DNA of 64,000 bases from Petrolisthes cinctipes (GCA_033782935.1 JAWQEG010000486.1:3100001-3164000); one strand, 5' to 3'. Shown: positions 1 to 12,579, counted from the stretch's first letter. Made by a program: numbers and translations. The notes: a model not told the origin generated them from the sequence alone.

Positions 1-393
1 AGCATGTTTTGAGCCTATGTTTTGAAAACATTCTAGCACTGAGTAGGCATGTACAGATCGCTTCTGGGACCCCAAAATATCGAATTTTCGGGTGTTTTGA
101 GCATGAATTTGAGATATAAACGAGTATAGAAGATGCATACACATATTGACTTTGGGCACCAAAAATATCGATTTTCAGCATGTTAAGGGCCTGAATTTTG
201 AAAATACTCTAACACGGAGTAGGCATGTACAGATCGCTTCTGGGACCCCAAAATATCGAATTTTTGGGTGTTTAGGGCCAGAATTTGAGATATAAACGGG
301 TACAGAAGATGCATGCACATATCGACTTTTGGGCACCTAAAAGATCGATTTTCAGTATGCTTTTGGCCTATATTTTGAAAATACTCTAACACG
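1..393. repeat. Partial block, copy of 5079-5470
   Basis: The first bases match the sequence from 5079 onward at an offset of 5,078, including the unusual gcctatgttttg at 13 and a tgttaagggcctg variant at 181. The same block occurs a third time at about 10298, 5,219 bases further on. This points to a large repeated segment of about 5.1-5.2 kb with internal indels. Confidence 0.72.
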
Positions 394-1573
394 GAGTAGG
401 CATGTACAGATCGCTTCTGGGACCCCTAAATATCGAATTTCCGGGTGTTTTGAGCCTGAATTTGAGATATAAACGAGTATAGAAGATGCATACACATATT
501 GACTTTGGGCAAAAAAAATTTCGATTTTCAGAATGTTTTGGGCCTGAATTTTGAAAATACTCTAACACGGAGTAGGCATGTACAGATCGCTTCTGGGACC
601 TCAAAATATCGAATTTTCGGGTGTTTAGGGCCAGAATTTGAGATATAAACAGGTACAGAAGATGCATGCACATATCGACTTTTGGGCACCTAAGAGATCG
701 ATTTTCAGTATGCTTTTGGCCTATATTATGAAAATACTCTAACACGGAGTAGGCATGTACAGATCCCTTCTGGGACCCCTAAATTTCGAGTTTTCGGGTG
801 TTTTGGGACTGAATTTGAGATATCGACTTTTTGGCACCTAAAATATCGATTTTTAGCAAGTTTTTAGCCTATATTTTGAAAATATTCTAGCACTGAGTAG
901 GCATGTACAGATTGCTTCTGGGACCCCAAAATATTGAATTTTCGGGTGTTTTGAGCCAGAATTTGAGATATAAACGGGTACAGAAGATGCATGCACATAT
1001 CGACTTTTGGGCACCTAAAATATTGATTTTGAGCATGTTTTGAGCCTATATTTTGAAAACATTCTAGCACTGAGTAGGCATGTACAGATCGCTTCTGGGA
1101 CCCCTAAATATCGAAGTTTCGGGTGTTTTAGGACTGAATTTGAGATATCGACTTTTTGGCACCTAAAATATCGATTTATAGCATGTTTTTAGCCTATATT
1201 TTGAAAATATTCTAGCACTGAGTAGGCATGTACAGATCGCTTCTGGGACCCCAAAATTTCGAATTTTAGGGTGTTTTGAGCTTGAATTCGAGATATAAAC
1301 GAGTACAGAAGATGCATGCACATATCGACTTTTGGGCACCTAAAATATCGATTTTGAGCATGTTTTGAGCCTATATTTTGAAAACATTCTAGCACTGAGT
1401 AGGCATGTACAGATCGCTTCTGGGACCCAAAAATATCGAATTTTTGGGTGTTTAGGGCCAGAATTTGAGATATAAACGGGTACAGGAGATGCATGCACAT
1501 ATCGAATTTTGGGCACCTAAAAGATCGATTTTCAGTATGTTTTTGGCATGTATTTTGAAAATACTCTAACACG
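394..1573. repeat. First copy of an 1,828-bp (11-monomer) repeat unit, repeated part
   Basis: Eight successive anchors (394, 570, 747, 895, 1072, 1220, 1397, 1574) reappear at 2222, 2398, 2575, 2723, 2900, 3048, 3225 and 3402 with a constant offset of 1,828 and the same monomer lengths (176, 177, 148, 177, 148, 177, 177). The three further monomers that complete the unit are the D-E-F trimer at 1722-2221 plus the C monomer before it. Confidence 0.8.
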
Positions 1574-1721
1574 GATTAGGCATGTACAGATTGCTTCTGG
1601 GACCCCTAAATATCGAATTTTCGGGTGTTTTGGGACTGAATTTGAGATATCGACTTTTTGGCACCTAAAATATCGATTTTTAGCATGTTTTTAGCCTATA
1701 TTCTTAAAATATTCAAGCACT

Positions 1722-2221
1722 GAGTAGGCATGTACAGATTGCTTCTGGGACCCCAAAATATTGAATTTTCGGGTGTTTTGAGCCTGAATATGAGATATAA
1801 ACGGGAACAGAAGATACGTGCACATATTGACTTTCGGAATCTAAAATATCGATTTTCAGCATGTTTTGGGCATGTATTTTTAAAATACTCTAACACGGAG
1901 TAGGCATGTACAGATCGCTTCTGGGACCCCAAAATATCGAATTTTCGTGTGTTTTGAGCCTGAATTTGAGATATATATGGGTACTGAAGATGCATGCACA
2001 TATCGACTTTTGGGCACCTAAAACATCGATTTTGAGCATGATTTGGGCCTGTATTTTGTAAATACTCTAACACGGAGTAGGCATGTACAGATCGCTTCTG
2101 GGACCCCATAATATCGAATTTTCGGATGTAATGGGCCTGAATTTGAGATATCGCCTTTACGCATCTAAAATATCGATTTTTAGCATGTTTTTAGCCTATA
2201 TTTTGAAAATATTCTAGCACT
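1722..2221. repeat. D-E-F trimer, 500 bp
   Basis: Monomers lie at 1722-1897 (D, 176), 1898-2074 (E, 177) and 2075-2221 (F, 147). They show the same diagnostic bases as the reference trimer at 18889-19388. This is an independent location of the same three subtypes in the same order. Confidence 0.8.
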
Positions 2222-3401
2222 GAGTAGGCATGTACAGATCGCTTCTGGGACCCCAAAATATCGAATTTTCGGGTGTTTTGAGCCTGAATTTGAGATATAA
2301 ACGAGTATAAAAGATGTATACACATTTTGACTTTGGGCACCAAAAATATCGATTTTCAGCATGTTTTGGGCCTGAATATTGAAAATACTCTAACACGGAG
2401 TAGGCATGTACAGATCGCTTCTGGGACCCCAAAATATCGAATTTTCGGGTGTTTAGGGCCAGAATTTGAGATATAAACGGGTACAGAAGATGCATGCACA
2501 TATCGACTTTTGGGCACCTAAAAGATCGATTTTCAGTATGCTTTTGGCCTATATTTTGAAAATACTCTAACACGGAGTAGGCATGTACAGATCCCTTTTG
2601 GGACCCCTAAATCTCGAGTTTTCGGGTGTTTTGGGACTTAATTTGAGATATCAACTTTTTGGCACCTAAAATATCGATTTTTAGCATGTTTTTAGCCTAT
2701 ATTTTGAAAATATTCTAGCACTGAGTAGGCATGTACAGATTGCTTCTGGGACCCCAAAATATTGAATTTTCGGGTGTTTTGAGCCAGAATTTGAGATATA
2801 AACGGGTACAGAAGATGCATGCACATATCGACTTTTGGGCACATAAAATATTGATTTTGAGCATGTTTTGAGCCAATATTTTGAAAACATTCTAGCACTG
2901 AGTAGGCATGTACAGATCGCTTCTGGGACCCCTAAATATCGAAGTTTCGGGTGTTTTGGGACTGAATTTGAGATATTGACTTTTTGGCAACTAAAATATC
3001 GATTTATAGCATGTTTTTAGCCTATATATTGAAAATATTCTAGCACTGAGTAGGCATGTACAGATTGCTTCTGGGACCCCAAAATATCGAATTTTCGGGT
3101 GTTTTGAGCTTGAATTTGAGATATAAACGAGTACAGAAGATGCATGCACATATCGACTTTTGGGCACCTAAAATATCGATTTTGAGCATGTTTTGAGCCT
3201 ATATTTTGAAAACATTCTAGCACTGAGTAGGCATGTACAGATCGCTTCTGGGACCCAAAAATATCGAATTTTTGGGTTTTTAGGGCCAGAATTTGAGATA
3301 TAAACGGGTACAGGAGATGCATGCACATATCGAATTTTGGGCACCTAAAAGATCGGTTTTCAGTATGTTTTTGGCCTGTATTTTGAAAATACTCTAACAC
3401 G
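2222..3401. repeat. Second copy of the 1,828-bp unit, repeated part
   Basis: It matches 394-1573 monomer for monomer. Differences seen include ccaaaaata in place of the run of eight A near 511, and scattered single-base changes. The copies are clearly homologous but not recent. Confidence 0.8.
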
Positions 3402-3466
3402 GAGTAGGCATGTACAGATCGCTTCTGGGACCCCTAAATATCGAATTTTCGGGTGATTTGGGACTG
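3402..3466. repeat. Truncated 65-bp monomer (C type) joined to a D monomer
   Basis: A type C start runs through gggactgaatttg and then jumps at about 3472 straight into gcatgtacagattaattc of the next unit. The next anchor would fall at 3467, only 65 bases after 3402. The join links unit position 71 to unit position about 7, so 83 bases of an ordinary C-to-D junction are missing. Confidence 0.8.
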
Positions 3467-4189
3467 AATTTGGCATGTACAGATTAATTCTGGGACCCCA
3501 AAATATTGAATTTTCGGGTGTTTTGAGCCTGAATTTGAGATATAATCGGGTACAGAAGATACATGCACATATTGACTTTGGGCATCTAAAATATCGATTT
3601 TCAGCATGTTTTGGGCATGTATTTTGAAAATACTCTAACACGGAGTAGGCATGTACAGATCGCTTCTGGGACCCCAAAATATCGAATTTTCTGGTGTTTT
3701 GAGCCTGAATTTGAGATATAAACGGGTACTGAAGATGCATGCACATATCGACTTTTGGGCACCTAAAACATCGATTTTGAGCATGTTTTGGGCCTGTATT
3801 TTGTAAATACTCTAACACGGAGTAGGCATGTACAGATCGCTTCTCGGACCCCATAATATCGAATTTTTGGGTGTTTTGGGCCTGAATTTGAGATATTGCC
3901 TTTACGCACCTAAAATATCGATTTTTAGCATGTTTTGAGCCAATATTTTGAAAATATTCTAGCACTGAGTAGGCATGTACAGATTGCTTCTGGGACCCCA
4001 AAATATCGAATTTTCGGGTGTTTAGGGCCAGAATTTGTGATATAAACGGGTACAGAAGATGCATGCACATATCGACTTTTGGGCACCTAAAAGATCGATT
4101 TTCTGTATGTTTTGGGGCATGTATTTTGAAAATACTCTAACACGGAGTAGGCATGTACAGATCCCTTCTGGGACTCCTAAATATCGAAT
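3467..4189. repeat. Satellite monomers D, E, F, and a B-like long unit
   Basis: Anchors are 3643, 3820 and 3967. The stretch continues the trimer pattern and includes a long unit with ttgtgatataaac and gtatgttttggggcatg near 4039-4125. That variant recurs near 16430, 27720, 30410, 32590, 35600, 39910 and 41865, making it a good subfamily marker. Nothing non-satellite is present. Confidence 0.72.
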
Positions 4190-5339
4190 TTTCGGGTGTT
4201 TTGGGACTGAATTTGAGATATCGACTTTTTGGCACCTAAAATATCGATTTTTAGCATGTTTTTAGCCTATATTTTGATAATATTCTAGCACTGAGTAGGC
4301 ATGTACAGATTGCTTTTGGGACCCCAATATATTGAATTTTCGGGTGTTTAGGGCCAGAATTTGAGATATAAACGGGTACAGAAGATGCATGCACATATCG
4401 ACTTTTGGGCACCTAAAAGATCGATTTTCAGTATGTTTTTCGCCTGTATTTTGAAAATACTCTAACACGGAGTAGGCATGTACAGATCCCTTTTGGGACC
4501 CCTAAATATCGAATTTTCGGGTGTTTTGGGCCTTAATTTGAGATAGCTACTTTTTGGCACCTAAAATATCGATTTTCAGCATGTTTTTAGCCTATATTTT
4601 GAAAATATTCTAGCACTGAGTAGGCATGTACAGATTACTTCTGGGACCCCAAAATATTGAATTTTCGGGGGTTTTGAGCCTGAATTTGAGATATAAATGG
4701 GTACAGAAGATACATGGACATATATTGACTTTGGGCTTCTAAAATTTCGATTTTCAGCATGTTTTGGGCATGTATATTGAAAATACTCTAACACGGAGTA
4801 GGCATATACAGATCGCTTCTGGGACCCCTAATATCGAATTTTCGGGTGTTTTGGGCCTGAATTTGAGTTATCGCCTTTACGCACCTAAAATATCGATTTT
4901 TAGTATGTTTTGAGCCTATATTTTGAAAATATTCTAGCACTCAGTAGGCATGTACATTTTGCTTCACGGACCCCAAAATATCGAATTTTTGGGTGTTTTG
5001 AGCCGAAATTTGAGATATAAACGAGTACAGAAGATGCATGCTCATATCGACTTTTGGGCACCTAAAATATCGATTTTGAGCATGTTTTGAGCCTATGTTT
5101 TGAAAACATTCTAGCACTGAGTAGGCATGTACAGATCGCTTCTGGGACCCCAAAATATCGAATTTTCGGGTGTTTTGAGCATGAATTTGAGATATAAACG
5201 AGTATAGAAGATGCATACACATATTGACTTTGGGCACCAAAAATATCGATTTTCAGCATGTTAAGGGCCTGAATTTTGAAAATACTCTAACACGGAGTAG
5301 GCATGTACAGATCGCTTCTGGGACCCCAAAATATCGAAT
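4190..5339. repeat. 1.15-kb segment repeated at 9408-10558
   Basis: The offset is 5,218, rising to 5,219 after a one-base indel (gaccccta at about 4825 against gaccccata at about 10041). Shared rare features are ttgagatagctac, catggacatatattgac and tgcttcacggacc. The copies differ at few bases, including a rearranged cggggg/ccgggg near 4667 and 9885. Confidence 0.8.
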
Positions 5340-6152
5340 TTTTGGGTGTTTAGGGCCAGAATTTGAGATATAAACGGGTACAGAAGATGCATGCACATAT
5401 CGACTTTTGGGCACCTAAAAGATCGATTTTCAGTATGTTTTTGGCCTGTATTTTGAAAATACTCTAACACGGAGTAGGCATGTACAGATTGCTTCTGGGA
5501 CCCCTAAATATCGAATTTTCGGGTGTTTTGTGACTGAATTTGAGATATCGACTTTTTGGCACCTAAAATATCGATTTTTAGCATGTTTTTAGCCTATATT
5601 TTTAAAATATTCTAGCACTGAGTAGGCATGTACAGATTGCTTCTGGGACCCCAAAATATTGAATTTTCGGGTGTTTTGAGCCTGAATTTGAGATATAAAC
5701 GGGAACAGAAGATACGTGCACATATTGACTTTCGGCATCTAAAATATCGATTTTCAGCATGTTTTGGGCATGTATTTTGAAAATACTCTATCACGGAGTA
5801 GGCATGTACAGATCGCTTCTGGGACCCCAAAATATCGAATTTTCGGGTGTTTTGGGCCTGAATTTGAGATATCGCCTTTACGCATCTAAAATATCGATTT
5901 TTAGCATGTTTTGAGCCTATATTTTGAAAATATTCTAGCACTGAGTAGGCATGTACAGATCGCTTCTGGGACCCCAAAATATCGAATTTTCGGGTGTTTT
6001 GAGCCTGAATTTGAGATATAAACGAGTATAGAAGATGCATACACATATTGACTTTGGGCACCAAAAATATCGATTTTCAGCATGTTTTGGGCCTGAATTT
6101 TGAAAATACTCTAACACGGAGTAGGCATGTACAGTTCGCTTTTGGGACCCCA
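5340..6152. repeat. Satellite monomers linking two repeated blocks
   Basis: This part contains B, C, D, F and G type monomers. D to F at about 5621-5943 lacks the E monomer found in the related stretch 10664-11160. The join is seamless in monomer register, as expected for unequal exchange. Confidence 0.65.
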
Positions 6153-7685
6153 AAATATCGAATTTTCGGGTGTTTAGGGCCAGAATTTGAGATATAAACG
6201 GGTACAGAATATGCATGCACATATCGACTTTTGGGCACCTAAAAGACCGATTTTCAGTATGCTTTTGGCCTATATTTTGAAAATACTCTAACACGGAGTA
6301 GGCATGTACAGATTTGGTTCTGGGACCCCTAAATATCGAATTTTCGGGTGTTTTGAGCCTGAATTTGAGATATAAACGAGTATAGAAGATGCATACACAT
6401 ATTGACTTTGGGCACCTAAAATATCGATTTTCAGCATGTTTTGGGCCTGAATTTTGAAAATACTCTAACACGGAGTAGGCATGTACAGATCGCTTCTGTG
6501 ACCCCAAAATATCGAATTTTCGGGTGTTTAGGGCCAGAATTTGAGATATCGACTTTTTGGCACCTAAAATATCGACTTTTAGCATGTTTTTAGCCTATAT
6601 TTTGAAAATATTCTAGCACTGAGTAGGCATGTACAGATTGCTTCTGGTACCCCAAAATATTGAATTTTCGGGTGTTTTGAGCCAGAATTTGAGATATAAA
6701 CGGGTACAGAAGATGCATGCACATATCGACTTTTGGGCACCTAAAATATTGATTTTGAGCATGTTTTGAGCCTATATTTTGAAAACATTCTAGCACTGAG
6801 TAGGCATGTACAGATCGCTTCTGGGACCCCTAAATATCGAAGTTTCGGGTGTTTTGGGACTGAATTTGAGATATCGACTTTTTGGCACCTAAAATATCGA
6901 TTTTTAGCATGTTTTTAGCCTATATTTTGAAAATATTCTAGCACTGAGTAGGCATGTACAGATCGCTTCTGGAACCCCAAAATATCGAATTTTCGGGTGT
7001 TTTGAGCTTGAATTTGAGATATAAACGGGTACAGAAGATGAATGCACATATCGACTTTTATGCACCTAAAATATCGATTTTGAGCATGTTTTGAGCCTAT
7101 ATTTTGAAAACATTCTAGCACTGAGTAGGCATGTACAGATCGCTTCTGGGACCCAAAAATATCGAATTTTTGGGTGTTTAGGGCCAGAATTTGAGGTATA
7201 AACAAGTGCAGAAGATGCATGCACATATCGACTTTTGGGCACCAAAAACATCGATTTTGAGCATGTTTTGGGCCATATTTTGTAAATACTCTAACACGGA
7301 GTAGGCATGTACAGATCGCTTCTGGTACCCCATAATATCGAATTTTTGGTGTTTAGGGCCAGAATTTGAGATATAAACGGGTACAGAAGATGCATGCACA
7401 TATCGACTTTTGGGCACCTAAAACATCGATTTTGAGCATGTTTTGGGCCTGTATTTTGTAAATACTCTAACACGGAGTAGGCATGTACAGATCGCTTCTG
7501 GGACCCCAAAATATCGAATTTTCGGGTGTTTTGAGCTTGAATTTGAGATATAAACGAGTACAGAAGATGCATACACATATCGACTTTTGGGAACCTAAAA
7601 TATCGATTTTGAGCATGTTTTGAGCCTATATTTTGAAAACATTCTAGCACTGAGTAGGCATGTACAGATCGCTTCTGGGACCCAA
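6153..7685. repeat. Tandem 9-mer unit, copy 1 (1,533 bp)
   Basis: Anchors at 6296, 6473, 6621, 6798, 6946, 7123, 7299, 7475, 7652 and 7829 give the pattern L S L S L L L L L. The copy starting near 7686 follows at a constant offset of 1,533, which becomes 1,534 after a one-base loss (aatttttggtg) near 7351. Shared rare features are tacagaatatgc, a cttctggtacccc monomer, and a monomer with gaagatgaatgcac and cttttatgcacc. Confidence 0.82.
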
Positions 7686-9219
7686 AAATATCGAATTTTC
7701 GGGAGTTTAGGGCCAGAATTTGAGATATAAACGGGTACAGAATATGCATGCACATATCGACTTTTGGGCACCTAAAAGACCGATTTTCAATATGCTTTTG
7801 GCCTATATTTTGAAAATACTCTAACACGGAGTAGGCATGTACAGATTTGGTTCTGGGACCCCTAAATATCGAATTTTCGGGTGTTTTGAGCCTGAATTTG
7901 AGATATAAACGATTATAGAAGATGCATACACATATTGACTTTGGGCAAAAAAAATTTCGATTTTTAGCATGTTTTGGGCCTGAATTTTGAAAATACTCTA
8001 ACACGGAGTAGGCATGTACAGATCGCTTCTGGGACCCCAAAATATCGAATTTTCGGGTGTTTAGGGCCAGAATTTGAGATATCGACTTTTTGGCACCTAA
8101 AATATCGATTTTTAGCATGTTTTTAGCCTATATTTTGAAAATATTCTAGCACTGAGTAGGCATGTACAGATTGCTTCTGGTACCCCAAAATATTGAATTT
8201 TCGGGTGTTTTGAGCCAGAATTTGAGATATAAACGGGTACAGAAGATGCATGCACATATCGACTTTTGGGCACCTAAAATATTGATTTTGAGCATGTTTT
8301 GAGCCTATATTTTGAAAACATTCTAGCACTGAGTAGGCATGTACAGATCGCTTCTGGGACCCCTAAATATCGAATTTTCGGGTGTTTTGGGACTGAATTT
8401 GAGATATCGACTTTTTGGCACCTAAAATATCGATTTTTAGCATGTTTTTAGCCTATATTTTGAAAATATTCTAGCACTGAGTAGGCATGTACAGATCGCT
8501 TCTGGAACCCCAAAATATCGAATTTTCGGGTGTTTTGAGCTTGAATTTGAGATATAAACGGGTACAGAAGATGAATGCACATATCGACTTTTATGCACCT
8601 AAAATATCGATTTTGAGCATGTTTTGAGCCTATATTTTGAAAACATTCTAGCACTGAGTAGGCATGTACAGATCGCTTCTGGGACCCAAAAATATCGAAT
8701 TTTTGGGTGTTTAGGGCCAGAATTTGAGATATAAACGGGTACAGAAGATGCATGCACATATCGACTTTTGGGCACCTAAAACATCGATTTTGAGCATGTT
8801 TTGGGCCATATTTTGTAATTACTCTAACACGGAGTAGGCATGTACAGATCGCTTCTGGTACCCCATAATATCGAATTTTTGGGTGTTTAGGGCCAGAATT
8901 TGAGATATAAACGGGTACAGAAGATGCATGCACATATCGACTTTTGGGCACCTAAAACATCGATTTTGAGCATGTTTTGGGCCTGTATTTTGTAAATACT
9001 CTAACACGGAGCAGGCATGTACAGATCGCTTCTGGGACCCCAAAATATCGAATTTTCGGGTGTTTTGAGCTTGAATTTGAGATATAAACGAGTACAGAAG
9101 ATGCATACACATATCGACTTTTGGGCACCTAAAATATCGATTTTGAGCATGTTTTGAGCCTATATTTTGAAAACATTCTAGCACTGAGTAGGCATGTACA
9201 GATCGCTTCTGGGACCCAA
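7686..9219. repeat. Tandem 9-mer unit, copy 2 (about 1,534 bp)
   Basis: It carries the same monomer order and rare variants as copy 1. A third, partial copy lies at about 12581-13655 (offset 4,895 from this copy), and a rearranged relative lies at 11.3-12.5 kb (offset about 3,008). Confidence 0.82.
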
Positions 9220-9407
9220 AAATATCGAATTTTTGGGTGTTTAGGGCCAGAATTTGAGATATAAACGGGTACAGAAGATGCATGCACATATCGACTTTTG
9301 GGCACCTAAGAGATCGATTTTCAGTATGTTTTTGGCCTGTATTTTTAAAATACTCTAAAACGGAGTAGGCATGTACAGATCGCTTCGGGGACCCCTAAAT
9401 ATCGAAT
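9220..9407. repeat. Satellite monomer B and part of C
   Basis: It shows ctaagagatcg and ctctaaaacggag, variants also found near 13670-13730 and 14320-14380. No other feature is present. Confidence 0.65.
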
Positions 9408-10558
9408 TTTCGGGTGTTTTGGGACTGAATTTGAGATATCGACTTTTTGGCACCTAAAATATCGATTTTTAGCATGTTTTTAGCCTATATTTTGATAATA
9501 TTCTAGCACTGAGTAGGCATGTACAGATTGCTTTTGGGACCCCAATATATTGAATTTTCGGGTGTTTAGGGCCAGAATTTGAGATATAAACGGGTACAGA
9601 AGATGCATGCACATATCGACTTTTGGGCACCTAAAAGATCGATTTTCAGTATGTTTTTCGCCTGTATTTTGAAAATACTCTAACACGGAGTAGGCATGTA
9701 CAGATCCCTTTTGGGACCCCTAAATATCGAATTTTCGGGTGTTTTGGGCCTTAATTTGAGATAGCTACTTTTTGGCACCTAAAATATCGATTTTCAGCAT
9801 GTTTTTAGCCTATATTTTGAAAATATTCTAGCACTGAGTAGGCATGTACAGATTACTTCTGGGACCCCAAAATATTGAATTTTCCGGGGTTTTGAGCCTG
9901 AATTTGAGATATAAATGGGTACAGAAGATACATGGACATATATTGACTTTGGGCTTCTAAAATTTCGATTTTCAGCATGTTTTGGGCATGTATATTGAAA
10001 ATACTCTAACACGGAGTAGGCATATACAGATCGCTTCTGGGACCCCATAATATCGAATTTTCGGGTGTTTTGGGCCTGAATTTGAGTTATCGCCTTTACG
10101 CACCTAAAATATCGATTTTTAGCATGTTTTGAGCCTATATTTTGAAAATATTCTAGCACTCAGTAGGCATGTACATTTTGCTTCACGGACCCCAAAATAT
10201 CGAATTTTTGGGTGTTTTGAGCCGAAATTTGAGATATAAACGAGTACAGAAGATGCATGCTCATATCGACTTTTGGGCACCTAAAATATCGATTTTGAGC
10301 ATGTTTTGAGCCTATGTTTTGAAAACATTCTAGCACTGAGTAGGCATGTACAGATCGCTTCTGGGACCCCAAAATATCGAATTTTCGGGTGTTTTGAGCA
10401 TGAATTTGAGATATAAACGAGTATAGAAGATGCATACACATATTGACTTTGGGCACCAAAAATATCGATTTTCAGCATGTTAAGGGCCTGAATTTTGAAA
10501 ATACTCTAACACGGAGTAGGCATGTACAGATCGCTTCTGGGACCCCAAAATATCGAAT
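9408..10558. repeat. Second copy of the 1.15-kb segment from 4190-5339
   Basis: It matches the earlier copy at offsets of 5,218-5,219 until about 10558. There the earlier copy continues into a B monomer, while this one runs into a C monomer, so one long monomer (177 bp) has been lost or gained at the junction. Confidence 0.8.
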
Positions 10559-11539
10559 TTTCGGGTGTTTTGGGACTGAATTTGAGATATCGACTTTTTG
10601 GCACCTAAAATATCGATTTTTAGCATGTTTTTAGCCTATATTTTTAAAATATTCTAGCACTGAGTAGGCATGTACAGATTGCTTCTGGGACCCCAAAATA
10701 TTGAATTTTCGGGTGTTTTGAGCCTGAATTTGAGATATAAACGGGAACAGAAGATACGTGCACATATTGACTTTCGGCATCTAAAATATCGATTTTCAGC
10801 ATGTTTTGGGCATGTATTTTGAAAATACTCTATCACGGAGTAGGCATGTACAGATCGCTTCTGGGACCCCAAAATATCGAATTTTCGGGTGTTTTGAGCC
10901 TGAATTTGAGATATAAACGGGTACTGAAGATGCATGCACATATCGACTTTTGGGCACCTAAAACATCGATTTTGAGCATGATTTGGGCCTGTATTTTGTA
11001 AAAACTCTAACACGAAGTAGGCATGTACAGATCGCTTCTGGGACCCCATAATATCGAATTTTCGGGTGTTATGGGCCTGAATTTGAGATATCGCCTTTAC
11101 GCATCTAAAATATCGATTTTTAGCATGTTTTGAGCCTATATTTTGAAAATATTCTAGCACTGAGTAGGCATGTACAGATCGCTTCTGGGACCCCAAAATA
11201 TCGAATTTTCGGGTGTTTTGAGCCTGAATTTGAGATATAAACGGGTACAGAAGATGCATGCACATATCGACTTTTGGGCACCTAAAATATTGATTTTGAG
11301 CATGTTTTGAGCCTATATTTTGAAAACATTCTAGCACTGAGTAGGCATGTACAGATCGCTTCTGGGACCCCTAAATATCGAAGTTTCGGGTGTTTTGGGA
11401 CTGAATTTGAGATATCGACTTTTTGGCACCTAAAATATCGATTTTTAGCATGTTTTTTGCCTATATTTTGAAAATATTCTAGCACTGAGTAGGCATGTAC
11501 AGATCGCTTCTGGAACCCCAAAATATCGAATTTTCGGGT
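10559..11539. repeat. C, D, E, F, A, C monomers
   Basis: It contains a complete D-E-F trimer at about 10671-11160, matching the D and F monomers at 5621-5943 with offset about 5,042, and the E monomer missing there. It then leads into the 11.3-12.5 kb relative of the 9-mer. Confidence 0.65.
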
Positions 11540-11892
11540 GTTTTGAGCTTGAATTTGAGATATAAACGGGTAAAGAAGATGAATGCACATATCGACTTTT
11601 ATGCACCTAAAATATCGATTTTGAGCATGTTTTGAGCCTATATTTTGAAAACATTCTAGCACTGAGTAGGCATGTACAGATCGCTTCTGGGACCCAAAAA
11701 TATCGAATTTTTGGGTGTTTAGGGCCAGAATTTGAGATATAAACGGGTACAGAAGATGCATGCACATATCGACTTTTGGGCACCTAAAACATCGATTTTG
11801 AGCATGTTTTGGGCCATATTTTGTAAATACTCTAACACGGAGTAGGCATGTACAGATCGCTTCTGGTACCCCATAATATCGAATTTTTGGGT
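11540..11892. repeat. 353-bp tandem duplication (two long monomers), copy 1
   Basis: The private variant gggtaaagaagatgaa occurs at 11568 and again at 11921, exactly 353 bases (177 + 176) apart. The flanking monomers are repeated in the same order. I did not see gggtaaag elsewhere in the window, so the duplication is local and relatively young. Confidence 0.75.
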
Positions 11893-12245
11893 GTTTTGAG
11901 CTTGAATTTGAGATATAAACGGGTAAAGAAGATGAATTCACATATCGACTTTTATGCACCTAAAATATCGATTTTGAGCATGTTTTGAGCCTATATTTTG
12001 AAAACATTCTAGCACTGAGTAGGCATGTACAGATCGCTTCTGGGACCCAAAAATATCGAATTTTTGGGTGTTTAGGGCCAGAATTTGAGATATAAACGGG
12101 TACAGAAGATGCATGCACATATCGACTTTTGGGCACCTAAAACATCGATTTTGAGCATGTTTTGGGCCGTATTTTGTAAATACTCTAACACGGAGTAGGC
12201 ATGTACAGATCGCTTCTGGTACCCCATAATATCGAATTTTTGGGT
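11893..12245. repeat. 353-bp tandem duplication, copy 2
   Basis: It differs from copy 1 by few bases, for example gaattcacat for gaatgcacat near 11937. The left edge is a fusion of gaatttttgggtg from one monomer with ttttgagcttg of the repeated one. Confidence 0.72.
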
Positions 12246-12579
12246 GTTTAGGGCCAGAATTTGAGATATAAACGGGTACAGAAGATGCATGCACATATCG
12301 ACTTTTGGGCACCTAAAACATCGATTTTGAGCATGTTTTGGGCCTGTATTTTGTAAATACTCTAACACGGAGTAGGCATGTACAGATCGCTTCTGGGACC
12401 CCAAAATATCGAATTTTCGGGTGTTTTGAGCTTGAATTTGAGATATAAACGAGTACAGAAGATGCATACACATATCGACTTTTGGGCACCTAAAATATCG
12501 ATTTTGAGCATGTTTTGAGCCTATATTTTGAAAACATTCTAGCACTGAATAGGCATGTACAAATCGCTTCTGGGACCCA
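12246..12579. repeat. Two long monomers continuing the 9-mer relative
   Basis: They match 8890-9220 in order and sequence. Single changes such as cactgaatagg (about 12543) and tacaaatcgc mark this copy. Confidence 0.6.

Noticed and set aside
511..520. Poly(A) tail of an inserted retroposed sequence
   Set aside because: The run is only eight A, lies in the middle of an intact monomer at the right unit position, and recurs at the same unit position in other blocks.
3360..4070. Other long minus-strand open frames (for example 236 codons here, 286 codons at 18881-19741, 275 codons at 7291-8118)
   Set aside because: Same reason: repeat-derived, with the same residues in each 59-codon period and no sign of selection for coding.
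4059..4265. Plus-strand open frames of 60-73 codons recurring across the array
   Set aside because: They are the same stretch of the monomer read on the other strand and appear wherever a B-C or G-C junction occurs.
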